Below are positions 1-6,462 of a stretch of 17,830 bases of DNA, in pieces; position 1 is the first letter of the stretch, and every line of letters begins with the position of its first letter. Source of the DNA: RHKX01 sp964497825. Lineage in GTDB: Bacteria > Actinomycetota > Thermoleophilia > Solirubrobacterales > 70-9. The position numbers and the translations under genes are program-made. The notes under the pieces were generated by a model. That model was not told the DNA's origin and made no database searches. It saw only the letters and a list, made by a program, of their open reading frames with translations. The stretch covers positions 1-17,830 of the forward strand of contig CAZCFA010000061.1 of NCBI GenBank assembly GCA_964497825.1, in the 5' to 3' direction.

Positions 1-1032
1 GGCTGCACCGTTGATCTCGACCGACAGAGCGCGGAGATCGTTCTCGAGAGCTTGAAGGCGTCGGCATATCGGTCCCAGTGGAGATCGCTTGTAGCCGACC
101 TCGCTTCGGCCGAGGGAGACCTTGACCTGGCCGGGTTCCTCGACCGCTATGACCATCGACTTGAGAGCGTCTACAAGGGAAACCGCAGCTGGACCCAGTT
201 GCAGCGCGAGGCCGCCAAAGATCTGCCCGATCCATCCGATGTCGAGCTCGAGGCTCGTGCGTTGCGTGGCGTTGGCCGCCTCATGCACGTGGACGACCCC
301 GAGCGCGTGGCGCTGTATCGAGCGTGGCTCGAGCAGGACCATCCGCCGGCGCTGGACGATCTCAACGACCGCGAGGCGCGGCTCGCGACGATGCTCGCCT
401 GGGGCCTGGGGTCGGGCACATCGAGGGCGGCTACCGTCGACGCATTCTTCGGTGCGTTGTGGAAAGAGGGGGCGGTTCGTTCCGAGCTAAGAGAGTTGCT
501 AGGCGTGCTCGACGAGCGCTCGACGACGCACGGTGCACCTTCAGGCCTCGATCCCGAGATTCCGCTGACACCTCACGCTCGCTATTCGCGCCAGGAGGTT
601 GTTGCGGCGCTCGGATTCGGGTCCGGGGTGAAGCCGAAGGTCACCCAGGGAGGGATTCTCTGGGTTCCCGACGCGCGATGCGATGTCTTCTTCGTCGACC
701 TTCGCAAGGCTGAGCGCGATTACTCCCCGACCACGATGTACCGCGACTACGCGATCAGTCGCGACCTTTTCCACTGGGAGTCGCAGTCACGGCAGACGCC
801 TGAGCAACCAACCGTGAAGCGCTACATCAACCACGCGAGCGGCGGAACCAACGTCCTTCTCTTTGTGCGCGAGCAGCGACGCGACGAGCTTGGCACGGCT
901 CCCTTCTTCTTCCTCGGGCCGGTCACCTACGTCGACCACGAGGGCGAGCGCCCTGTCGCGTTCACCTGGCGGCTGCGCTCGCCGATGCCCGAGGAGTTGT
1001 TCGAGGTCGCGCGATCGGTCGCGGCCGCCTAG
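1..1032 (+). CDS. DUF3427-domain DEAD/DEAH-box helicase, C-terminal part (5' end outside window)
   Basis: The reading frame is open from base 1 to the TAG at 1030-1032, giving 343 residues without a start, so the TTG at 52 is internal. The C-terminal half matches my memory of DUF3427, the domain that closes a family of superfamily 2 helicases which often carry an N-terminal phospholipase-D-like nuclease. It begins near residue 195 with YSRQEVVAALG, continues with LRKAERDYSPTTMYRDYAIS, FHWESQSR (about residue 257) and VLLFVREQ, and ends with FFFLGP and a GERPVAFTWRLR segment. The opening GCTVDLD resembles the stretch just before DUF3427 in these proteins. The helicase motor and any nuclease lie upstream, so activity cannot be judged. 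Codon use (CTA, TTG, AGA, GTT) is less GC-biased than in the rest of the window, which suggests an accessory or transferred gene. Such helicases occur in restriction or defence contexts, but no partner is visible here. Confidence 0.85.
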   Translation, partial: GCTVDLDRQSAEIVLESLKASAYRSQWRSLVADLASAEGDLDLAGFLDRYDHRLESVYKGNRSWTQLQREAAKDLPDPSDVELEARALRGVGRLMHVDDPERVALYRAWLEQDHPPALDDLNDREARLATMLAWGLGSGTSRAATVDAFFGALWKEGAVRSELRELLGVLDERSTTHGAPSGLDPEIPLTPHARYSRQEVVAALGFGSGVKPKVTQGGILWVPDARCDVFFVDLRKAERDYSPTTMYRDYAISRDLFHWESQSRQTPEQPTVKRYINHASGGTNVLLFVREQRRDELGTAPFFFLGPVTYVDHEGERPVAFTWRLRSPMPEELFEVARSVAAA

Positions 1033-1143
1033 TGATCACCCATCGGATGCAGGAAGGCTTGACTCGCCCGCCGCCTCGCCTCACGGAGCGCGACGAAATG
1101 TCTGCCGGAGCTTTCGAACCCCGCCATAGCCGCTGCTTCGCCT

Positions 1144-1169
1144 GAGCCCGCGCCGGCCGGGCGCGGCTC
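1144..1169 (+). repeat. Hairpin 1: bulged 10-bp stem
   Basis: GAGCC (1144-1148) and GCGCC (1150-1154) pair with GGCGC (1160-1164) and GGCTC (1165-1169), leaving C1149 bulged and a five-base loop. It lies 112 bases after the helicase stop. It could be part of a terminator region or a structured RNA. In such GC-rich DNA a stem of this length alone is weak evidence. Confidence 0.4.
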
Positions 1170-1204
1170 CGGACCGTGGTGGCCGCTCGCGCCGTCATTC
1201 CATC

Positions 1205-1237
1205 GCGGATTGCATCGCCTGGGGCGATGCGATCCGC
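1205..1237 (+). terminator. Hairpin 2: 15-bp near-perfect stem with three-base loop
   Basis: GCGGATTGCATCGCC (1205-1219) pairs over its full length with GGCGATGCGATCCGC (1223-1237) around the loop TGG. The only non-Watson-Crick position is T1211 opposite G1231. This is a U-G wobble in plus-strand RNA but an A-C mismatch in minus-strand RNA, so the structure favours a plus-strand transcript. A terminator for the helicase gene 170 bases upstream is the simplest reading. There is no T-run after it, so a tail-less GC-rich terminator, a structured RNA element or a recombination site are also possible. Confidence 0.5.
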
Positions 1238-1287
1238 AGCAGAGTGGTGGCGCGAGCAGCTGGCCATCCTCACCGGACACCGGGCGA

Positions 1288-1319
1288 CCGGGCGACTCGA
1301 TCCGGATGGCGTCGCCCGG
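1288..1319. repeat. Hairpin 3: perfect 9-bp inverted repeat with a duplicated arm
   Basis: CCGGGCGAC (1288-1296) is perfectly complementary to GTCGCCCGG (1311-1319), with a 14-base loop that contains the small palindrome ATCCGGAT. The left arm is preceded by a tandem copy of its core: CGGGCGAC occurs at 1281-1288 and again at 1289-1296. Either copy could pair with the right arm. Function is unknown. Confidence 0.45.
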
Positions 1320-1480
1320 CGCAACGCACTTCGCGGCGGCGGCCCCGGGGGCGCGGCGCGGCGGCGCGTGCTGCTCAGCTCACGCTCGCCGCCCGCAGGG
1401 CCCCGTCAGCCGCGCGTCGAGCCGCTCGTGCTCCGCGCCGCAACCCAGAAGACGAGCCCGGCGTCCAACCGACCCCGCGC

Positions 1481-1732
1481 TCAGCCGCCGGCCTTGCGGT
1501 CCTTTGCCGCGCGGATGGCCTGCATATAGAGCAGCGGCTCGCGCTGATCGACGTCGAGCCGGTTCAGCTCGCGGGTGACGGCGTCAGGCACCCACCGCGC
1601 TCGCCACCGGCGCGGAGCCGCCCTCGGGCTAGCGGATCGATTCGCCGGCGCCGGGGCCTGCCGCGGACCGCTACCTCCGAGCGCCACGAGCACCCGCCGC
1701 CGCCGGCGCGAGAAGCCGCCCGGGGCGGTCAC
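1481..1732 (-). CDS. Small hypothetical protein or gene remnant
   Basis: This 83-residue frame starts at a GTG and ends with TGA at 1481-1483. It lies 31 bases downstream of the SRPBCC gene on the same strand, so it could be the last gene of that operon. The first half is arginine/proline-rich and looks like translated GC-rich noise. The last 37 residues, from WVPDAVTREL through LDVDQREPLLYMQAIRAA to the lysine-rich end, look like genuine protein, with mixed composition and GC-ending codons. I do not recognise a family. The frame may be a real short protein, or the surviving C-terminus of a larger gene whose 5' part has decayed. Confidence 0.35.
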   Translation of the reverse strand: MTAPGGFSRRRRRVLVALGGSGPRQAPAPANRSASPRAAPRRWRARWVPDAVTRELNRLDVDQREPLLYMQAIRAAKDRKAGG

Positions 1733-1763
1733 CGCACGCGGGCGTGGGTTCCCGCCGCCGTCG

Positions 1764-2300
1764 CTACCGGGCGGAGGGGTCGCCGATCGGCGCCTGCTCG
1801 GGCGGCCCGCCGCGCGCCCGCGCCGCCAGGCCCTCGAGCCAGCGCTGGTGCTGGGTGAGCAGCCGCCGCCGCAGCAGTCCGCGGCCGATCGACGGCAGCA
1901 GCCCGGCCTGGGTCTCCTCGGTGATGACGTGGCAGCCGCCGTCGGTGGGGGTCAGCAGCCAGGAGTGATAGCCGCGCGAGGCCATCGCGGCGCCGCCCCA
2001 GCCGAGCTCGTGCGGCGCCACGCAGACGTCGACGGTCGTCTCGACCGGCCGCCAGAGCGTGTTCGAGGTGCGCCAGCGGAACCGGGTGCCGGCCGCCAGC
2101 CGGGCGGGATCGGGCCCGCTGAGGATCTCGACGTCGCGCGAGTTCGAGTACCAGCGCGGCCACAGCGGCGCCGCGACCAGCCACCCCCAGACGACCTCGG
2201 GCGCGGCCTCGATCCGAAGCTCGTTGAGCGCGTAGATCGGCGCCTCCCGCGGGGTCCGGTCGGCGGGCCAGTGGCTCCAGCGGGGCTCGGCCTCAGCCAT
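1764..2300 (-). CDS. SRPBCC-family (polyketide cyclase/START-like) protein
   Basis: The 178-residue protein has the pattern of the SRPBCC fold, a small helix-grip domain with a deep hydrophobic pocket. After about 25 residues comes the first strand and helix (IYALNELRIEAAPEVVWGWL), then a PLWPRWYSNSRDVEIL segment. Strands around TRFRWRTSN and VDVCVAPHELGW follow, and a long C-terminal helix spans roughly residues 135-160. Members bind or transform hydrophobic ligands, but many have no assigned reaction. The ATG at 2300 overlaps the upstream reductase stop by eight bases, which fixes the start and implies translational coupling. A role with the monooxygenase and reductase on a hydrophobic substrate is inferred from the operon only. 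Confidence 0.8.
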   Translation of the reverse strand: MAEAEPRWSHWPADRTPREAPIYALNELRIEAAPEVVWGWLVAAPLWPRWYSNSRDVEILSGPDPARLAAGTRFRWRTSNTLWRPVETTVDVCVAPHELGWGGAAMASRGYHSWLLTPTDGGCHVITEETQAGLLPSIGRGLLRRRLLTQHQRWLEGLAARARGGPPEQAPIGDPSAR

Positions 2301-3336
2301 CGTCGACGCTCACCCCCTCGATCGACTCGACGAGGCCGGGTCCGAAGACCTCAGCCGGGGTGCGGAAGCCGGGCTGCGCCTCGGCCGGCGCCCGCCGCGC
2401 GCACTCGACGGCGCTCAGCGCCGTGAACAGGTAGGCGTCGGGACCGTGCAGGCGGGCCTCGGCGCTGTTGCCCTCGGCGTCGCTGACCCGGCCCCAGACC
2501 CGCGACCAGCCGCGCTCGATCTGCTCCTCGGTCGGCCCCGCCGGCAGCCGCCCGATCGCCGCGCGCAGCAGCGCCTGGCCGGGCCGCGAGCCGAGCGCCC
2601 AGCCGACGTAGCGGGTCGCCGCCATCAGCGCGCCGAGCGGGCCGGGGGGGACGATGTAGGTCTCGATCTCGCCGATCCCGGTCGATTGAAAGGCGGTGCA
2701 CTGATCGCCACGCCAGGGGTTGGTCAGCGCCCGCACCGGCCCGTCGCCGAAGTCGACCTCGATCCGCCGCGCCGCGGGCCGGACCGCGACGTAGCGGCCG
2801 CCGCGGCGCTCGACGCCGGCCTGGTGGATCCCCAGCAGCACCGTGGTGGCGGTGCCGCGCGAGACCTCGCCCTCGGTCTGGAAGGCGAGCTCGAGCCGGG
2901 TCGCCGCCGGCAGCCGGCGCTTGAGGCGCACCGCGACGCAGTCGGTCGGCACGATCCCGAAGCCGACCCCCGGCATCAGCATCACGCCGGCGCCCGCGGC
3001 GGCCGGGCCGCGCTCGCGGACGGTCTCGTACTCGGCGACCTCGCCGGCGATGTCGAGGTAGTGGGTCGCTGTCCGCACGCAGGCGTCGGCCAGCGCGCCG
3101 GCGGTGCCCGCGAACGGCCCGGCGCAGTTGACGAGCACCGGCTCCGGCCCGAGCGCCGCGTCGGTCGCGGCGCGATCGCCGAGGTCGAAGCTGACCGTGC
3201 GCAGGCCGCCGAGCTCGTTCGCGCGCCGCTCGAGCGGCTCGGCGCGGCGCCCGGCCAGCACCGGCTCGAGCCCGGCCGCGACCGCCCGCGCCGCGACCAG
3301 CCCGCCCGCGTAGCCACCGGCCCCGTAGATCAGCAC
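2293..3336 (-). CDS. Saccharopine dehydrogenase-like NAD(P)-binding reductase (trans-acting enoyl reductase type)
   Basis: The 347-residue protein opens directly with a Rossmann motif (VLIYGAGGYAG, residues 1-11, GxGGxxG). LVNCAGPF (68-75) and HYLDIAGE (92-99) follow, as is typical of the saccharopine-dehydrogenase-like family that includes trans-acting enoyl reductases. A second-domain segment around LMPGVGFGIVPTDCVA is also typical. I chose the GTG at 3336. It places the Rossmann strand at the N-terminus as usual and overlaps the upstream monooxygenase stop by seven bases. The open frame continues far upstream, but that part is a shadow of the monooxygenase gene. The family reduces C=C or imine bonds with NAD(P)H; the substrate here is unknown. 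The stop overlaps the start of the SRPBCC gene. Confidence 0.8.
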   Translation of the reverse strand: MLIYGAGGYAGGLVAARAVAAGLEPVLAGRRAEPLERRANELGGLRTVSFDLGDRAATDAALGPEPVLVNCAGPFAGTAGALADACVRTATHYLDIAGEVAEYETVRERGPAAAGAGVMLMPGVGFGIVPTDCVAVRLKRRLPAATRLELAFQTEGEVSRGTATTVLLGIHQAGVERRGGRYVAVRPAARRIEVDFGDGPVRALTNPWRGDQCTAFQSTGIGEIETYIVPPGPLGALMAATRYVGWALGSRPGQALLRAAIGRLPAGPTEEQIERGWSRVWGRVSDAEGNSAEARLHGPDAYLFTALSAVECARRAPAEAQPGFRTPAEVFGPGLVESIEGVSVDDG

Positions 3337-4778
3337 AGCGCGTAGGCCTCCGGATCGACCGCCGCCGTCCGCCGCCGGTACTCGTAGGTGAACCCGGGCC
3401 AGTTGGTCGGATCGCGCCCCTGCTCGTCGAGGTACCAGCTCGAGCAGCCGCCGGTCGCCCAGACGGTCTTGCGCTGGCGGCGGCGAAGCTCGGCCAGGAA
3501 GCGGTCGTGGGCATCGGCGCGGACCTCGATCGAGCGCGCCCCGTTGTCGCGCAGCGCCCGGGCGGCGGCGCCGACGTGGCGCGCCTGGCTCTCGAGCATG
3601 TAGATCGCCGAGCCCGAGCCGCCGAACGTGTTCGGCCCGTACATCAGGAAGAAGTTTGGAAAGCCCGGCACCGCGAGCCCGTGCCAGGCGTGCGGGAGCC
3701 CGTTCCAGGCCTGCTGAAGCGAGGTCCCGTCGCGGCCGCGGACCTCCATCGGGGCGACGAACTCGCGCGCGTTGAAGCCGGTGCCGAAGATGATCACGTC
3801 GAGCTCGCGGCGCTCGCCGCCGTCGAGCTCGATGCCGCCCTCGTAGGCGCGGGCGAGCGGTTCGGTGACGACGTCGACGTTGGCGCGGGCCAGCGCCGGG
3901 TACCAGTCGCTGGTCAGCAGGATCCGCTTGCAGCCGATCCGGTAGTGCGGCGTCAGCCGGGCGCGCAGCTCGGGGTCGCGAACCTGGTGGCGAAGCTGGG
4001 CCCGCGAGATCGCGGCCAGCGGCGCCAGCAGCGCCCCGGGGCCGACGAAGCCGGCGATCCCGGCCTCCATCAGCGCCCACCAGCCGAACCGCTCGGCGAG
4101 CTGGGCGGCGCCGAAGCGCGTGAACAGGCGCCGGCCGAGCGCCCCGTAGCGGCGGTCGGGCTTGGGCAGGATCCAGGGTGGGGTGCGCTGGAAGACCGTC
4201 AGCTCGGCGACCTCGGGGGCGATCGCCGGGACGAGCTGAATCGCGCTGGCACCGGTCCCGACGACGCCGACGCGCTTGCCGGCGAGATCGACGTCGTGGC
4301 GCCAGCGCGAGGAGTGGAAGGCGGGGCCGGCGAAGTCGTCGAGGCCGTCGAGCGGTGGGATCGCGGGCCGCTGCAGCTGTCCGCAGGCGGCGACGAGCAG
4401 CTCGGCTTCGAGCCGCTCGCCGCCGGCCTCGATCCGCCAGCGGCAGGCCGTCGGGTCCCAGGCGGCCGCCTCGACGTTGACGCCGCACTGCACCCGGTCG
4501 AGGATCCCGTGGCGTCGCGCGGTCCGCTCGAGGTAGGACCGGATCTCGGGCTGGACGGCGAAGCGCCGGCTCCAGCGCGGGTTGCGGGCGAACGAGAACG
4601 AGTAGAGGTGGCTGGGCACGTCGCAGGCGGCGCCCGGGTAGGTGTTGAAGTTCCAGACCCCGCCGACGCGCGCGCCGCGCTCGAGCACGACGATGTCCTC
4701 GACGCCGCTGCGGCGCAGCTCGATCGCCGCGGCGATGCCGCCGAAGCCGGCGCCGACGACGGCCGCGGAGCCGATCAC
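3330..4778 (-). CDS. Baeyer-Villiger-type flavin-dependent monooxygenase
   Basis: The 482-residue protein carries an N-terminal FAD-binding motif (VVGAGFGG, 7-14) and a second nucleotide-binding motif (VGVVGTGASA, 170-179). It has the extended GGVWNFNTYPGAACD signature (39-53) seen in Baeyer-Villiger monooxygenases. The class fingerprint FxGxxxHxxxW(P/D) is present as FAGPAFHSSRW (149-159), but it is followed by Arg160 instead of Pro or Asp. A later GTGFNAREF matches the conserved ATG/GTG region. Known members use NADPH and O2 to turn ketones into esters or lactones; some act on heteroatoms. The length is near the short end of the family. The GTG start overlaps the TetR stop as GTGA, so expression is probably coupled to the regulator. 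The substrate cannot be read from sequence. Confidence 0.87.
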   Translation of the reverse strand: MIGSAAVVGAGFGGIAAAIELRRSGVEDIVVLERGARVGGVWNFNTYPGAACDVPSHLYSFSFARNPRWSRRFAVQPEIRSYLERTARRHGILDRVQCGVNVEAAAWDPTACRWRIEAGGERLEAELLVAACGQLQRPAIPPLDGLDDFAGPAFHSSRWRHDVDLAGKRVGVVGTGASAIQLVPAIAPEVAELTVFQRTPPWILPKPDRRYGALGRRLFTRFGAAQLAERFGWWALMEAGIAGFVGPGALLAPLAAISRAQLRHQVRDPELRARLTPHYRIGCKRILLTSDWYPALARANVDVVTEPLARAYEGGIELDGGERRELDVIIFGTGFNAREFVAPMEVRGRDGTSLQQAWNGLPHAWHGLAVPGFPNFFLMYGPNTFGGSGSAIYMLESQARHVGAAARALRDNGARSIEVRADAHDRFLAELRRRQRKTVWATGGCSSWYLDEQGRDPTNWPGFTYEYRRRTAAVDPEAYALC

Positions 4779-5395
4779 CGCTGCGCTCCGAGGCCGGTGA
4801 CCAGCACCCGGACGGCGTCGGCGAGCCGCCGCCGGAACTGCTCGGGGGTGGCGCTCGAGGGATCCTCGCCCTTGGCGCCGTGGGCGGAGTCGAAGAGCAC
4901 CGTGGCGATGCGCGGCGCGCTCAGCGCCGCGCGCCCGAGGTCGACCTCGCCGCGGCCGGCGGCCTCGCGCAGCATCCGCGCCAGCAGCCGCTCGGAACGC
5001 TCCTGCGAGGCGCGGGCGATGTCGCCGCAGAGGCGATCGTGGCGGTCGTAGAGCTCGGCCGCGTGCGGGGAGGCGGAGGTGAGCTCGACGAAGCGCAGAA
5101 AGCGCGCCTCGAGCACCGCGACGAGGCGCTCCTCGAACGGGCGCTCGAGGTCAGCGGCGGCGGCGGCCATCGCCGCCAGGTGCTGCTCGTGAAGGCGCTC
5201 GACGAGGCCGCGGAACAGCTCCGACTTGGCGCCCCAGTGAGCGTAGAGCGTCGCCCGCGAGACGCCGGCGCGCCGGGCCACGCTCTCCATCGACGATCGC
5301 CGGAAGCCGAACGAGGCGAACTCCTCGAGCGCGGCGTCGAGCAGCGTCGCGGCGGTCGTCTCGGCGCGGGTCGGGGAGGGGGAGGCGGCGCTCAT
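4775..5395 (-). CDS. TetR/AcrR-family transcriptional regulator
   Basis: The 206-residue protein has the standard TetR layout. A helix-turn-helix at about residues 34-60 (SSMESVARRAGVSRATLYAH, then WGAKSELF) is followed by a helical, ligand-binding C-terminal domain typical in length. I chose the ATG at 5395. The frame extends to a TTG at 5437, but that extra part overlaps a good candidate promoter and operator. The gene is the first of a four-gene operon, ends in a GTGA overlap with the monooxygenase and faces a divergent SDR gene. A local repressor of both transcripts, relieved by a ketone or other hydrophobic substrate, is the natural inference. There is no direct evidence for the ligand. 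Confidence 0.88.
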   Translation of the reverse strand: MSAASPSPTRAETTAATLLDAALEEFASFGFRRSSMESVARRAGVSRATLYAHWGAKSELFRGLVERLHEQHLAAMAAAAADLERPFEERLVAVLEARFLRFVELTSASPHAAELYDRHDRLCGDIARASQERSERLLARMLREAAGRGEVDLGRAALSAPRIATVLFDSAHGAKGEDPSSATPEQFRRRLADAVRVLVTGLGAQR

Positions 5396-5408
5396 CGCGA
5401 ACGCGATC

Positions 5409-5437
5409 AACCTAGACGATCTTGACAGATCATGCAA
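5409..5437 (-). promoter_or_regulatory. Candidate promoter for the TetR-monooxygenase operon
   Basis: On the minus strand TTGCAT (5437-5432) is followed after 17 bases by TAGGTT (5414-5409). These are plausible -35 and -10 hexamers, with a short leader before the ATG at 5395. The -35 element touches the GATCT/AGATC palindrome. Confidence 0.45.
5418..5431. promoter_or_regulatory. Candidate TetR operator
   Basis: GATCT (5418-5422), TGAC and AGATC (5427-5431) form a perfect 5-4-5 palindrome in the spacer between two divergent promoters. A wider pair, GACAGA (5424-5429) and TCTGTC (5449-5454), overlaps it. Both sit where a bound TetR dimer would block the regulator operon and the SDR gene together. 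The assignment rests on position and symmetry. Confidence 0.5.
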
Positions 5438-5450
5438 CCAATGTTTAGTC
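5422..5450 (+). promoter_or_regulatory. Candidate promoter for the SDR gene
   Basis: A consensus -35 TTGACA (5422-5427) is followed after 17 bases by TTAGTC (5445-5450), or after 16 bases by TTTAGT. The leader to the ATG at 5493 would be about 35 bases and includes GGAG at 5483-5486. This A/T-rich island stands out against the GC-rich surroundings. Confidence 0.5.
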
Positions 5451-5492
5451 TGTCGTCGCTATCGCGGGCCCCCCGACCGATCGGAGTTGACG

Positions 5493-6353
5493 ATGCTTGA
5501 CCAAGCCGGCGCGGTGCTGATCACCGGGTGCTCCTCGGGGATCGGACGGGAGACGGCCCGCCACCTCGCCGCGCGCGGCCACCACGTGTTCGCCACCGCG
5601 CGCAAGCCCGAGACGCTGGCCGACCTCGCCGCCGCGGGCTGCGAGACGCTCGCCTGCGACGTCACCGACGAGGACTCGATGCGGGCCTGCGTCGAGGCCG
5701 TTGCGGCGTCCGGTCCGATCGGCGCGCTCGTCAACAACGCCGGCTACAGCCAGTCGGGCGCGGTCGAGACGGTGCCGGTCGAGAGCATCAGGCGCCAGTT
5801 CGAGACCAACGTCTTCGGCCTCGTGCGGATGTGCCAGCTGGTGCTGCCGGGGATGCGCGAGGCCGGGCGCGGGCGGATCGTCAACGTGAGCTCGATGGGC
5901 GGCAGGTTCACGTTTCCGGGCGGCGGCGTCTACCACGCCACCAAGCACGCGGTCGAGGCGCTCTCGGATGCGTTGCGGTTCGAGGTCGCCGGCTTCGGCA
6001 TCGACGTCGTCGTGATCGAGCCGGGGCTGATCAAGACCGGCTTCGCCGACGCCGCGCTGGGCTCGATCGCGGAGATCGACCCGGGCGACGCCGGTCCCTA
6101 CGCCGAGTTCAACGCCGCGGTCGGCAGGGCGACGGCCGAGGTCTACGAGGGACCGCTCGCGCGGCTCGGCGGCGGCCCGGAGGCGGTCGCGGTCAAGATC
6201 GAGCGCGCGATCACGGCCCGGCGGCCGAAGCCGCGCTACAAGGTGACCGCTTCGGCCCCGTTGATCATGGCCCAGCGGCGGCTGCTGAGCGACCGGATGT
6301 GGGACCGGTTCCTCGGCACCCAGTTCCCGCGACCGGGGGCCGGCGGCGGCTGA
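5493..6353 (+). CDS. Short-chain dehydrogenase/reductase (classical SDR)
   Basis: The 286-residue protein shows the complete classical SDR set. These are the cofactor motif TGCSSGIG (11-18), NNAG (81-84), catalytic Ser134 in IVNVSS, and Tyr147-x3-Lys151 (YHATK), followed by IEPGLIKTGF. The C-terminal extension (PKPRYKVTASAPLIMAQRRL) resembles SDRs of the retinol-dehydrogenase-like and actinobacterial oxidoreductase group. It would interconvert an alcohol and a ketone with NAD(P)(H); the substrate is unknown. I prefer the ATG at 5493 because GGAG (5483-5486) lies six bases before it; an in-frame TTG at 5487 is the alternative. The gene diverges from the TetR-monooxygenase operon across a shared operator region, so an alcohol-to-ketone step feeding the monooxygenase is a reasonable inference. 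Confidence 0.9.
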   Translation: MLDQAGAVLITGCSSGIGRETARHLAARGHHVFATARKPETLADLAAAGCETLACDVTDEDSMRACVEAVAASGPIGALVNNAGYSQSGAVETVPVESIRRQFETNVFGLVRMCQLVLPGMREAGRGRIVNVSSMGGRFTFPGGGVYHATKHAVEALSDALRFEVAGFGIDVVVIEPGLIKTGFADAALGSIAEIDPGDAGPYAEFNAAVGRATAEVYEGPLARLGGGPEAVAVKIERAITARRPKPRYKVTASAPLIMAQRRLLSDRMWDRFLGTQFPRPGAGGG

Positions 6354-6389
6354 GCGCGCGGCGACCCGGGAGCCGGATCGACCGCGCCC

Positions 6390-6419
6390 GGGCCCGGCGG
6401 GGCCGATCATCTCGGGCCC
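6390..6419. terminator. Possible bidirectional terminator between convergent genes
   Basis: GGGCCCG (6390-6396) and CGGGCCC (6413-6419) form a seven-base-pair stem with a 16-base loop between the convergent SDR and MDR genes. There is no clear T-run and the arms are nearly self-palindromic, so the call rests mostly on position. Confidence 0.3.
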
Positions 6420-6462
6420 ACCGGCGCCGACGGCGGGCGCGCCCGGGCTCCGCGGGCCGCGC

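Larger units (their letters stand above)
1033..1480. other. Gene-poor stretch with three inverted repeats
   Basis: About 450 bases between the helicase stop and the first minus-strand frame hold no convincing gene. The open frames are arginine/alanine/proline-rich and lack recognisable domains or start signals. The stretch contains three separate strong inverted repeats at 1144-1169, 1205-1237 and 1288-1319, listed individually. It also marks the change from the less biased helicase gene to strongly GC3-biased genes, so it may be the edge of an accessory segment. No tRNA, integrase or transposase remnant was recognised. Confidence 0.6.

Noticed and set aside
1288..1319. CRISPR or short tandem repeat array
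   Set aside because: Only two adjacent copies of an eight-base unit occur, with no regularly spaced repeats.
1033..1480. tRNA gene as an integration site next to the accessory-looking helicase
   Set aside because: No cloverleaf, T-loop consensus or acceptor-stem pairing was found; the hairpins do not form a tRNA layout.
1176..1529. Plus-strand frame after the helicase with a WWREQLAILTG stretch
   Set aside because: It is only a short protein-like patch inside Arg/Pro/Ala-rich sequence, spans the inverted repeats and has no ribosome binding site or family match.
3507..5051. Plus-strand open frame of about 500 codons across the monooxygenase
   Set aside because: It is an antisense shadow of the monooxygenase and TetR genes, which carry family motifs and overlapping starts.
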